This document shows, in pieces, positions 45,628 to 54,024 of a stretch of DNA of 64,000 bases; the first letter of the stretch is position 1; each line of letters begins with the position of its first letter. Both the position numbers and the translations under genes were made by a program. The stretch covers positions 1 through 64,000 of the forward strand of contig NZ_JBNGOS010000003.1 in NCBI RefSeq assembly GCF_050589685.1, written 5' to 3'. Below the pieces are notes generated by a model, which saw nothing but the letters and a program-made list of their open reading frames with translations, was not told the origin of the DNA and did no database searches. Source of the stretch: Saccharicrinis sp050589685. GTDB taxonomy: Bacteria; Bacteroidota; Bacteroidia; Bacteroidales; Marinilabiliaceae.

Positions 45628-45819
45628 ATGAGCACTAACAACAAAAAGAAATATTCCAAACCCGTTATCACCGCTCATGCCATAGACAATGAAATTTCTT
45701 TGGTAATGATGACATATACGGGTGAAGATCCACCGCCGGTTCCAAGTTCGGCAGCAAATAGTGCTGACCCAACTCCAACGCAGTTGAACAATTTTAACGA
45801 TAATCCCTTTGGGGAATAA
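45628..45819 (+). CDS. Small uncharacterised protein downstream of the T9SS surface protein
   Basis: A 63-residue protein without a signal peptide. The N-terminal half (NNKKKYSKPVITAHAIDNEI, then SLVMMTYTG) looks like a conserved leader. The second half is Pro/Ser/Ala/Asn-rich (EDPPPVPSSAANSADPTP, ending NDNPFGE). Short Bacteroidota proteins with a KKxYxKPxI...EISLVM start are often found and left unannotated. It is 33 bp downstream of the giant surface protein gene and is closed by a strong terminator, which supports a real transcript. The function is unknown. A peptide precursor is conceivable, but no maturation enzyme is adjacent. Confidence 0.7.
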   Translation: MSTNNKKKYSKPVITAHAIDNEISLVMMTYTGEDPPPVPSSAANSADPTPTQLNNFNDNPFGE

Positions 45820-45824
45820 AATAT

Positions 45825-45857
45825 AAAGACCGTCAAATGAATGACGGTCTTTTTTTT
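45825..45857 (+). terminator. Rho-independent terminator after the small companion gene
   Basis: AAAGACCGTCA and TGACGGTCTTT form a perfect 11-bp stem followed by an uninterrupted T run. It ends the surface-protein/companion transcription unit. Confidence 0.92.
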
Positions 45858-45864
45858 ATCTTTG
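45857..45864 (+). promoter_or_regulatory. Predicted -7 element of the rlmD operon, embedded in the terminator tail
   Basis: TATCTTTG followed by C begins at the end of the terminator T run. It is 118 bp upstream of the rlmD start. No clear -33 element is visible because that position lies within the terminator stem. Confidence 0.5.
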
Positions 45865-45982
45865 CAGCCAAATTGAACCGGTATGGCCGGAACAAAAAAT
45901 CACAATCAATAGTAATATCATACTAAGCATTGCCTTGTAGGTCAGGCTTGGTAATTTAAACGCACGTATAAAGCTAGTTACC

Positions 45983-47392
45983 GTGGGAAGATCAAGAAAA
46001 AGAAAGCCGCTGTTTGAGCAAGTTGAGATAATAGATGTGGCTGCGGAAGGAAAAGCATTGGCCAGGATAGATGAAAAAGTATTATTTGTACAAAATGCCG
46101 TTCCCGGCGATATTGTAGACGTTCAAGTCAATAAAAAACGTAAAAGTTTTTACGAAGGGTATGTGACGCAATATCATAAACTATCCGATATCAGGGTTGA
46201 ACCTTTCTGTGCTCACTTTGGTAAGTGCGGCGGTTGCAAGTGGCAAGCTCTACCCTACTCCGAACAGTTAAAATACAAGCAACGTGAAATTGAAAATAAC
46301 CTGCAAAGAATCGGTAAAATCGACCTCCCGGAAGTGATGCCCATAATTGCTTCTAAAAAAGATCGGTATTACCGTAACAAACTGGAATATACCTTTTCAA
46401 ACAAAAGGTGGGTGGAGGAACATGAAATGGATATTCCCCAGGACTCTGTTGAGCGATATGGTCTGGGCTTCCATATCCCCAGAATGTTTGACAAGGTGAT
46501 CGACATTGAGAAGTGCTATTTGCAGGAAGAACCATCCAACAGTATCCGTCTGGCCATAAAGAAATATGCACTGGCGAATGGGTTGACATTTTTTGATATC
46601 CGCAACCACGAAGGCTTTTTAAGGACATTGATCATACGCACAACTTCAACAGGGGAAGTCATGGTTATTGTTGCGTTCTACCACGAGGATGTGGAAAAAA
46701 GAGAAGGACTTTTAAATCACCTGAAAGAGGAGTTTCCGCAAATCACCTCCTTGCTTTACGTGATTAACGAAAAAGCCAATGATACCATTGGCGACCAGGA
46801 AGTGCTTTGCTTTCACGGGCGCGAATATATTGAAGAAGAGATGGAAGGCCTCAAATTCAGAATCGGGCCAAAATCCTTTTATCAGACCAACTCTGAACAA
46901 GCCTACGAACTCTATAAAGTCACCCGTGATTTTGCCTCACTAACAGGAAATGAAGTGGTTTACGACCTATACACCGGAACCGGGACCATCGCCAACTTTG
47001 TGGCTTCAAATGCGCAAAAAGTAGTTGGGGTAGAATATGTTCCCGAAGCCATTGAAGATGCCGTCATCAACTCAAACAACAACAAAATAGACAATACCAC
47101 CTTTTATGCCGGTGACATGAAGGATGTGCTGAACCCCATTTTCATGGAGGAAAACGGTGCCCCCGATGTCATTATCGTGGACCCCCCAAGGGCGGGCATG
47201 CACGAGGATGTGGTTAGGACCCTTCTTAAAACCAATGCCCCCAGAATTGTTTATGTAAGCTGCAATTCAGCCACACAGGCAAGAGACTTAAATATATTAG
47301 ATGAAAAATATAAAGTATTAAAAATTCAACCGGTTGATATGTTCCCACACACGCACCATGTTGAAAATGTAGTACTTTTAGAACTTAAATAG
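45983..47392 (+). CDS. rlmD: 23S rRNA (uracil-C5)-methyltransferase, RlmD/RumA family
   Basis: A 469-residue RNA m5U methyltransferase starting at GTG. The N-terminal TRAM domain (about 8-65, EIIDVAAEGKALARIDEKVLF) binds RNA. The [4Fe-4S] ligands are Cys76, Cys82 and Cys85 (CAHFGKCGGC) with a later Cys in IEKCYLQ. The SAM-binding motif is VYDLYTGTGTIANFVA, IIVDPPRAGMHEDVV is motif IV, and the catalytic Cys is in IVYVSCNSATQARD. Bacteroidota carry several paralogues of this family, so the modified position (U1939 or another) is not certain. The helicase gene follows after 11 bp. Confidence 0.9.
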   Translation: MGRSRKRKPLFEQVEIIDVAAEGKALARIDEKVLFVQNAVPGDIVDVQVNKKRKSFYEGYVTQYHKLSDIRVEPFCAHFGKCGGCKWQALPYSEQLKYKQREIENNLQRIGKIDLPEVMPIIASKKDRYYRNKLEYTFSNKRWVEEHEMDIPQDSVERYGLGFHIPRMFDKVIDIEKCYLQEEPSNSIRLAIKKYALANGLTFFDIRNHEGFLRTLIIRTTSTGEVMVIVAFYHEDVEKREGLLNHLKEEFPQITSLLYVINEKANDTIGDQEVLCFHGREYIEEEMEGLKFRIGPKSFYQTNSEQAYELYKVTRDFASLTGNEVVYDLYTGTGTIANFVASNAQKVVGVEYVPEAIEDAVINSNNNKIDNTTFYAGDMKDVLNPIFMEENGAPDVIIVDPPRAGMHEDVVRTLLKTNAPRIVYVSCNSATQARDLNILDEKYKVLKIQPVDMFPHTHHVENVVLLELK

Positions 47393-47403
47393 AACGGAAA
47401 TAC

Positions 47404-48525
47404 ATGGAAAACTTTGAACAACTAGGTGTAAAAAAACAATTTGTTACAGCCATTAACGAAATGAACATCGTTACACCTACCAACATACAAGCACAAGTCA
47501 TCCCCTTGCTATTGCAAAGCCATACCGATTTGATTGCACAAGCACAAACAGGCACCGGAAAAACAGCAGCCTTTGGTCTGCCTTTATTGCACCGGGTGGA
47601 TGCTAAGAAAAAAGAAGTGCAAGGCTTAATCCTATGCCCGACAAGGGAATTAGGACAACAGATTGCCAAACAACTGTTCAAGTTCACCAAGTATTCCGAC
47701 AAGATATTTACGGAAGCTGTTTTTGGAGGTGCGCAAATTGAACCGCAAATCAGTGCCTTGCGTCGCCCAACACACATTGTTGTTGCCACGCCGGGCCGCC
47801 TGATTGATTTGGTAAAGCGTAAAGCGGTGGATCTTCGAAAAGTGCATACCGTTATTTTGGACGAGGCTGACGAGATGTTAAGCATGGGATTTAAAAAAGA
47901 GCTGGACGAAATACTATCCATGCTCCCTGCCGTTGAAAACAAATGGCTTTTTTCGGCCACCATGCCCGACGGTATCAAAAAAATCGTTAAACGACACCTC
48001 TCTAATAAGGCTGTAAAAATTGAGATTAACAAAAAGCGTCAGGTAAACAGGAATATCGACCATCAGTTTTTGGTTTGCGAGGAAAGTGAAAAACTGCATG
48101 TTCTGATTCAGATGCTAAACTCGGATCCGCATGCCAGGGGCGTTGTTTTCTGCAAAACAAAGGCAGCAGCCCAAACTTTGGCCAAACAACTTAAAGCCAA
48201 GAACATTGCCACAGATGCTATTCAGGGCGACCTGAAGCAAGTGGAGCGCGACAAAGTGATGCGGGCGTTTAAAAACGAATCTCTGCGCTTATTGATAGCC
48301 ACAGATCTGGCCGCACGAGGAATTGACATTGCCGACCTCGCCTTCGTGGTTCATTATCAACTGCCCGATAAAGATGAGTATTACACACACCGTAGCGGCA
48401 GAACCGCTCGTGCAGGCAACAGGGGTATTTCTTTGGCATTAATCACTTCTGCCGAGATTAAACAAATCAGATGGTTTGAGAAAACATTGGGTATCAGTTT
48501 TAAACAAATTAGAAGATCCAAGTAG
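47404..48525 (+). CDS. DEAD-box ATP-dependent RNA helicase
   Basis: A 373-residue helicase core without the long basic C-terminal tail common in this family. Motifs in order are the Q motif (TPTNIQAQVIPLLLQ), I (AQTGTGKTAAF), Ia (PTRELGQQ), Ib (TPGRLIDL), II (DEAD), III (SAT), V (ATDLAARGIDI) and VI (HRSGRTARAG). It probably acts in rRNA maturation or cold-dependent RNA unwinding together with the adjacent rRNA methyltransferase. It ends immediately before the 21-bp tandem-repeat region. Confidence 0.94.
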   Translation: MENFEQLGVKKQFVTAINEMNIVTPTNIQAQVIPLLLQSHTDLIAQAQTGTGKTAAFGLPLLHRVDAKKKEVQGLILCPTRELGQQIAKQLFKFTKYSDKIFTEAVFGGAQIEPQISALRRPTHIVVATPGRLIDLVKRKAVDLRKVHTVILDEADEMLSMGFKKELDEILSMLPAVENKWLFSATMPDGIKKIVKRHLSNKAVKIEINKKRQVNRNIDHQFLVCEESEKLHVLIQMLNSDPHARGVVFCKTKAAAQTLAKQLKAKNIATDAIQGDLKQVERDKVMRAFKNESLRLLIATDLAARGIDIADLAFVVHYQLPDKDEYYTHRSGRTARAGNRGISLALITSAEIKQIRWFEKTLGISFKQIRRSK

Positions 48526-48690
48526 AAGACGGAAAAGGGAGCGGAGATTCGGGATCAATAATGACTTATCTCACGTTCAAAAGGTTCTTCTCACCTCACA
48601 TTTGATGGTTATCACCACCATCTTAGGGGTTATCGAATTGCCAGAGGTGTTATCACAGTGCAATAGGCCAGCTATCGCGGATCGGTGGGC

Positions 48691-48996
48691 CTTTATCGCA
48701 CCGGAGTTACCTCTTGTCGCAACAGTGTTTCCTCTTGTCGCAGTGGAGCTACCTCTTGTCGCAGCAATGTTTCCTCTTATCGCAGCAGGTTACCCTTTGT
48801 CGCACCGTAGTTTCCTCTTTTTGCACCAGAGTTACCTCTTGTTGCAGCAGTGTTTCCTCTTATTGCAGCAGGATACCTCTTGTCGCACCGGAGTTACCTC
48901 TTGTCGCAGTAATGTTACCTCTTGTCGCAGATGTTTTTCCTCTTATCTCAGCAGGTTATCTCTTGTCGAACCAGGGTTTCCTCTTTACACAGTAAC
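48691..48996 (+). repeat. 21-bp tandem repeat with an 83-bp higher-order period
   Basis: About 14 degenerate copies of CCTCTTGTCGCANNNNNGTTT follow one another. Three units are 21 bp and every fourth is 20 bp, so the pattern repeats every 83 bp (unit starts 48710, 48793, 48876, 48959). An open frame runs through it, but its phase changes at each 83-bp step, so the block is not maintained as coding sequence. No other gene is seen between the helicase stop and 49044. Confidence 0.85.
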
Positions 48997-49043
48997 AACA
49001 ACCTGGGAAAGGGAAGCATAGTAAAAAATAAATTACAAAATTA

Positions 49044-49379
49044 ATGAAAGTAGAACAGGCATTACGTCTCTACCACGGTAAAGAAGGATTTAACTGCGCC
49101 CAGGCTATTCTTAAAACTTTTCAGCAAGAATTTAGTGTGGACGAAAGTGCCATCGCAGAAGCCAAAAAACAAGGAAGAGGGAAGGCTGAAGGGGGCACCT
49201 GCGGGGCGCTTCATGCGGCACTTATTCTGGTTAAAGACCAAAACCTGCAAAACAAGCTAAAGGATACCTTTATCGCCAATGGCGGCAGTATATGCTGTAA
49301 AGATATTAGGATAGCACACGAACTCAGCTGCAAAGAATGTGTAAAACTAGCCGCAAAAACCATTCAGGAAATCTTGTGA
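49044..49379 (+). CDS. C_GCAxxG_C_C family protein
   Basis: A 111-residue protein of the C_GCAxxG_C_C (putative redox-active) family. Cysteines occur as FNCAQAIL (Cys18), GGTCGALHAAL, GGSICCKDI and LSCKECVKLA, matching the family layout although the central motif reads TCGALHA. Members are thought to bind a metal or redox centre; no function is established. It is a single gene after the tandem-repeat block. Confidence 0.85.
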   Translation: MKVEQALRLYHGKEGFNCAQAILKTFQQEFSVDESAIAEAKKQGRGKAEGGTCGALHAALILVKDQNLQNKLKDTFIANGGSICCKDIRIAHELSCKECVKLAAKTIQEIL

Positions 49380-49508
49380 TTGACAAAATATCCACTTTAC
49401 TTATTTTATTTATTTAATGAACCTTAAATTTTACCACTTTTCTTTTAAAAAAAGCAACTAAATATACCAACATCTAATATGGCTCATTTGTAATTACTAT
49501 TATTCACT

Positions 49509-49706
49509 TTAAACCCGGATTATGCATTAGAACTTCGTGGTGAACATTGAAAGTCCAATAAAACAAGGCTTTACCGAAACGGGGCATAACTTGTCCCGAT
49601 TACTTTCGGGAGCATCGTTATGGTGAGTTGAAGTGAAGCAGCGGAGTGTCTTGTTTTGAAACAATTTCAATGTGTAATAGATTTTCTAATGCATATTGTG
49701 GGTTAA
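49509..49706 (-). mobile_element. TTAA palindromic element, copy 7 (long form)
   Basis: Bounded by TTAA at 49509-49512 and 49703-49706, same orientation as copy 6 and including the internal CCCGATTACTTTCGGG stem. It lies 10 bp beyond the stop codon of the HTCS gene and so marks the left edge of the xylan locus. It accounts for most of the 49380-49716 gap. Confidence 0.88.
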
Positions 49707-49716
49707 ATGGCTAACA

Positions 49717-52700
49717 TTATTCTTTATCAATATTCTGTTGCCCCATATACTCCTTGGGAGAAATTCCATAGTACGACTTAAACGAAGTAGAAAAGTGCGA
49801 AAGACTTGAATACCCGAGAGAATAAGCCACCTCACTTACGTTTAATTTTTTATTGACCAAAATATAGGCAGCTTGCTTCATGCGCACATTTTTAATTAAA
49901 TCACGAGCCGATTGATTGGTGATTTCCTTTAGTTTACGGTGCATATGCACACGACTAATACCAACACCATCTGCCAGCATTTCAACATTCAAATCATTAT
50001 TAGAAATATTATCCCGAATAATGGTCATCACCTTTTGCATCAAAATTTCATCGTGCGACTGTACTTCAACAGGTTCAACCTGGTATTTTTCAGCTTTCTT
50101 TTCAGCTTTAGCCAATATCTTTTTTCGGTTTTCAATTAGATTGGCCACTGATTTTTTGAGGAAATTTGTATTAAAAGGTTTTACCAAATACATATCGGCA
50201 CCTGTTTCAATACCTTCCGCTTTGTCCTCTTCCTTTGAAAGTGCTGTAAGAAGAATAATAGGGATATGATTGGTTTCAACATGGCTTTTTATTTTTTTGC
50301 AAAAAGTAATCCCGTCCATTTCCGGCATCATTATATCACTGATAATTAAATCCGGTTTCTCCTCAAAAACAATTGCGTGTGCCTGTTTTCCGTTTTCACA
50401 TGCAATAACCTTATACCTGTCTGAAAGCTCCTCGGTCAGATATTCTCTAATTTCAACCTCATCCTCAACCACCATAATCTTATAGGATGTTTTAGGCTTA
50501 AGCTCTTTTTTACCCCATGAGCTTCGTTCGGTTACTATTCTATAGCTATGTTTATGCGAAGGCGCAGGAAGAAGATTTTCATCTACTACTAAATCTTCTT
50601 GCGGCAGATGTTGATTACCTAGGGGGATCTGAACATAAAAAGTACTTCCTACACCATTTTCCCCACCTTCCGCAAACAACTTTCCTTTATGTAACTCCAC
50701 TAAAGAACGAGATAAATGAAGTCCAATTCCAGTACCGGTAATATGTCTGGTTTCGGGAGTATTGATCTGATAAAAACGATTAAATATCTTTTCTAAATCT
50801 ACTTTCTTAATACCAACACCAGTATCCGAAACACTAACTTGAGCATAGGCAGGAGTGTTTGCAGTAGCAGGAACTTCAATAATCTCTATGTTTATCCTGC
50901 CTTTTTCTGGTGTAAACTTAAATGCATTAGATAGCAGGTTAACCACAACTTTCTCGAAATTTAAGGGATCCATCCATATTTTTATGGCTGGATTAACGCA
51001 TTCAATATTAAATTGAATATCTTTTGAAGAAGCCAGATAATTGTATGATTGACTAATTTCATTGATAAAATCAAGCAGATTAGTTTCCTGGTATTTAACT
51101 AACATACGCCCTTTCTCAATTTTACGAACATCCATCAATTGATTGATTAACCTAAAAATACGATTAGTATTTTGCTGCATTATAGCATATAACCTTTTTG
51201 TTTCATTGTCCACTTTATTTTCAAGGAGTTTATCTAATGGATCAATAATTAAACTTAATGGTGTTCTTATTTCGTGGGAGATATTAATGAAGAATTGCAT
51301 TTTCTTTTCATTCAGTTTCTCTACTTCTATTCGTTTAAACGTTTGCTTATATAGTTGAAATCCAATAAAAATAATAGCGAATGACAATAGTATCCAAAGT
51401 AACTTTGCTGCATTAGTTTTAAACCAGGGTGGATGGATAATAATGGTGAGCTTCCTGGGTTCAGAATATAGTTTTTTATCTACTCCTCTCACTAAAAACT
51501 GATAAGAACCATGTGATAAATTTGTATATGTGGCTATTCTATTGTACGAATTGCTGGTATTCCAGTCCGTATCAAAACCTTCCATCATATATTCGTAATT
51601 TATCCGGGATTGATTAGCTAACTCTAACGAAGTAAATGCAATAGAAAATACATTGTCTTTTTCTGCCAGATTAATGGTGTCAGCTACGACAATAGATTTT
51701 TTTAGGATAATATGATGGCCCGATTTTTCGCCAATACGAACAGCTTTATTGAAGCGCTGAAAATCAGTTAACATCACTTTGGGCGCTTGGGGTATATGTT
51801 TGTTATAATCTTTCCTAATCTCAGTGATGCCATTAATACCCCCAAAATACAAGTTGCTATTGTCCGATTTAAAAACGGAGTTTCTATAAAATTCATTGGA
51901 TTGTAAACCATCGGAAGCATAATAATTTACAAAGTTGTTGTTGGTAGGGTCTAAACGACTTAAGCCATTATGTGTACTGATCCATAGTTGATAGTATTCG
52001 TCTTCTTCAATGGCACAGACAACATTTCCAGCCATTCCATTATCAATGGTAAAAGTAGTAAACGACATATCAGAGGTAGCTATTTTTACTAAACCTTTGT
52101 AGGTGCCCACCCATATATTGCCTTGATAATCACGCTTAACACAATAGACAACATTGCTAGGAAGGTAATTGCCTTCTTGTGTGAAAATAGAAAGACTATT
52201 GATTGATGGATTCACATATACCAACCCATCGTAAGTGCCAATCCAAAAGTTCTTATTTTCATCAATGTATATATCGTTAATCCATTGCGGAATTAAACTG
52301 TTCAACGAATCGTTAATGTCTAATCCTAAAGTAAACTGATTGCTGGAGGTGTTTAAGTTCACCAAACCTTTGCCTAAGGTACCAATCCAAAATTCCCCAT
52401 CATCTCCCGATTCAATACATCCTACCTTATCGCTGGGTAAGCTTAAAGGGTTTTCCGGATCATTTTTAAATGAATTAACCTGACCATTACTTTTATTGTA
52501 ACGCAACAGGCCATTGGAATAGGTGCCAATCCATAAATATTTATCGTTCGAATTATTTAAGCTAAAGATATTTGTACTAATTGGGTTTCCTCTTTTGTCT
52601 AATAAATCAATATGAGAAACCTGTTGGTTTCTTCTGTTTACCCTGTAAAGTCCATCTCCATCAGTACCTATCCAAAGTTCATTGTTATTGCCGTCTATTG

Positions 52701-53781
52701 CAGTTACACAGCTAGATCCGATACTATTTGAGCCAAAAGCTTTGTATCCGTAATGATTAAATAGCGTTTTTGTTTCTGGAAAAAGGAATAGTCCTTTCTG
52801 AAATATGCCGGCCCAGATGTTACCGCCATTATCTTCCATTACACAATGCACTTTACTTTTAGAAAAATCAAAGGTGGAGTTGGATGGAGAATATGCATGG
52901 AGTTCTTCTTTTTCAGGATCATAACGATATAATCCTAAACCATCGGTACCAACCCACAATCTTTTTTTAGAATCGAACATTAAATCCTTAACAGGAATCT
53001 GATATTTGTTATGAGTGGGCGAAAAGATTCGGGTTACCGCCCCTGTTTGTTTATTTAATTTACACAAGCCTTCTTTTAAGCTACCGATAAATAAGTTGCC
53101 TTGCTCATCTTCACAAATAGAGGTAATATCGTTGCCGGGAACGGAAATGTAGCTATGCTCTGAGTTCGAATATGTTTTAACTTCTCCTGTTGTTCTATTA
53201 TAAGCGTTCAGACCATCATTATCGGAGCCTATCCACAATAATCCATCCTTATCTTCAAATAATTTCCGTATATGAAGACTACAGAACTGTTTGTTAAGTC
53301 GGGTTGAATATCTGGGGCGACCTAAATCTTTTGGTATTTGAACTAGTCCAAATCCTGACGTAGCTATCCATATGTCACCATTTTTAGTTTCTAGAATGGA
53401 AGTTACAAAAGGATGAATCTGTTGGTTTTCGATAAATATTTTAACTTCGATAAAAGTTTCTGAAGTATGATCGTATACCTGAAGACCGTTAACCAGACCT
53501 AACCATATCTTACCTTTAGAGTCTTCTGTTATCGTAATTACATAGTTGGCTTTTAAATGGTGTTCGGCTTCTGTAAATGTTGAGAATTTTATACCATCAA
53601 ACCGGTTTAAGCCATTTTCGGTGGCTACCCAAATAAACCCTAAATGATCCTGATAAACTTTATTGATTAAGCTATTTGAAAGACCTTCATTATAATCAAA
53701 AAAGTATTTGTTCTGACCACTCAAAAACTGAGCAATTAGAATAAATAAAAAGATTAGAAAGTGATTTCTTGGTTTTAGCAT
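49717..53781 (-). CDS. Hybrid two-component system regulator (HTCS) of the xylan locus
   Basis: A 1,354-residue one-protein sensor and transcription factor. Signal peptide 1-22. About 14 Reg_prop repeats (GLIWIGSDNDGLNAYN, NIWVGTYKGLVKI) form two periplasmic propellers to about 690. A Y_Y_Y domain follows (about 700-785, YEYMMEGFDTDWN), then one membrane helix (about 790-812), HisKA with the phospho-His in FINISHEIRTPLS, HATPase (GTGIGLHLSRSLVELH), a receiver domain with Asp in LIISDIMMPEMDG, and an AraC HTH (about 1255-1350, EVAYSLGYSSLSHFSTSFK). It should bind an oligosaccharide in the periplasm and activate the divergent locus. Confidence 0.96.
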   Translation of the reverse strand: MLKPRNHFLIFLFILIAQFLSGQNKYFFDYNEGLSNSLINKVYQDHLGFIWVATENGLNRFDGIKFSTFTEAEHHLKANYVITITEDSKGKIWLGLVNGLQVYDHTSETFIEVKIFIENQQIHPFVTSILETKNGDIWIATSGFGLVQIPKDLGRPRYSTRLNKQFCSLHIRKLFEDKDGLLWIGSDNDGLNAYNRTTGEVKTYSNSEHSYISVPGNDITSICEDEQGNLFIGSLKEGLCKLNKQTGAVTRIFSPTHNKYQIPVKDLMFDSKKRLWVGTDGLGLYRYDPEKEELHAYSPSNSTFDFSKSKVHCVMEDNGGNIWAGIFQKGLFLFPETKTLFNHYGYKAFGSNSIGSSCVTAIDGNNNELWIGTDGDGLYRVNRRNQQVSHIDLLDKRGNPISTNIFSLNNSNDKYLWIGTYSNGLLRYNKSNGQVNSFKNDPENPLSLPSDKVGCIESGDDGEFWIGTLGKGLVNLNTSSNQFTLGLDINDSLNSLIPQWINDIYIDENKNFWIGTYDGLVYVNPSINSLSIFTQEGNYLPSNVVYCVKRDYQGNIWVGTYKGLVKIATSDMSFTTFTIDNGMAGNVVCAIEEDEYYQLWISTHNGLSRLDPTNNNFVNYYASDGLQSNEFYRNSVFKSDNSNLYFGGINGITEIRKDYNKHIPQAPKVMLTDFQRFNKAVRIGEKSGHHIILKKSIVVADTINLAEKDNVFSIAFTSLELANQSRINYEYMMEGFDTDWNTSNSYNRIATYTNLSHGSYQFLVRGVDKKLYSEPRKLTIIIHPPWFKTNAAKLLWILLSFAIIFIGFQLYKQTFKRIEVEKLNEKKMQFFINISHEIRTPLSLIIDPLDKLLENKVDNETKRLYAIMQQNTNRIFRLINQLMDVRKIEKGRMLVKYQETNLLDFINEISQSYNYLASSKDIQFNIECVNPAIKIWMDPLNFEKVVVNLLSNAFKFTPEKGRINIEIIEVPATANTPAYAQVSVSDTGVGIKKVDLEKIFNRFYQINTPETRHITGTGIGLHLSRSLVELHKGKLFAEGGENGVGSTFYVQIPLGNQHLPQEDLVVDENLLPAPSHKHSYRIVTERSSWGKKELKPKTSYKIMVVEDEVEIREYLTEELSDRYKVIACENGKQAHAIVFEEKPDLIISDIMMPEMDGITFCKKIKSHVETNHIPIILLTALSKEEDKAEGIETGADMYLVKPFNTNFLKKSVANLIENRKKILAKAEKKAEKYQVEPVEVQSHDEILMQKVMTIIRDNISNNDLNVEMLADGVGISRVHMHRKLKEITNQSARDLIKNVRMKQAAYILVNKKLNVSEVAYSLGYSSLSHFSTSFKSYYGISPKEYMGQQNIDKE

Positions 53782-53870
53782 GATAAAGGCATTCTGTTAA
53801 AAATCTAAAATAGGAAAAATGAAACGTTTTGCATCTTTAAAAATATAAAACATTCAGTTTTAGGGGCAGA

Positions 53871-53983
53871 TGTAACCTTTGCGAAAGGATTTGTAACCTA
53901 TAACAAAGTCATGTAACGAATATACAAGCATGTGTAACGGCTTATAATGCCTAAGTGTAGGGTTGTGGATAGATTTGTATAAC
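53871..53983 (+). promoter_or_regulatory. Phased TGTAAC boxes in the HTCS/GH3 divergent region
   Basis: TGTAAC occurs at 53871, 53892, 53912 and 53933, that is, spaced 21, 20 and 21 bp, with further degenerate matches TGTAGG at 53956 and TGTATAAC at 53976. The spacing of about two helical turns would place all copies on one face of the DNA. They lie between the regulator and the GH3 gene, so they are good candidates for the binding site of the HTCS AraC domain. Confidence 0.65.
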
Positions 53984-54024
53984 AAGTTTTAACACTTGAA
54001 AACTCATTTTAAAATACATCCACA

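Noticed and set aside
45628..45819. RiPP biosynthetic gene cluster
   Set aside because: The small protein has a leader-like half, but no radical SAM, cyclase, protease or peptide exporter gene is adjacent; the neighbours are a T9SS protein and rlmD.
48691..48996. CRISPR array
   Set aside because: Units are contiguous 20-21 bp degenerate repeats without unique spacers of 30 bp or more, and no cas genes are nearby.
48476..49021. Open frame of 181 codons across the tandem-repeat block
   Set aside because: It begins inside the helicase gene, consists of repeat translation, and the peptide pattern changes phase every 83 bp; this is repeat DNA, not a maintained gene.
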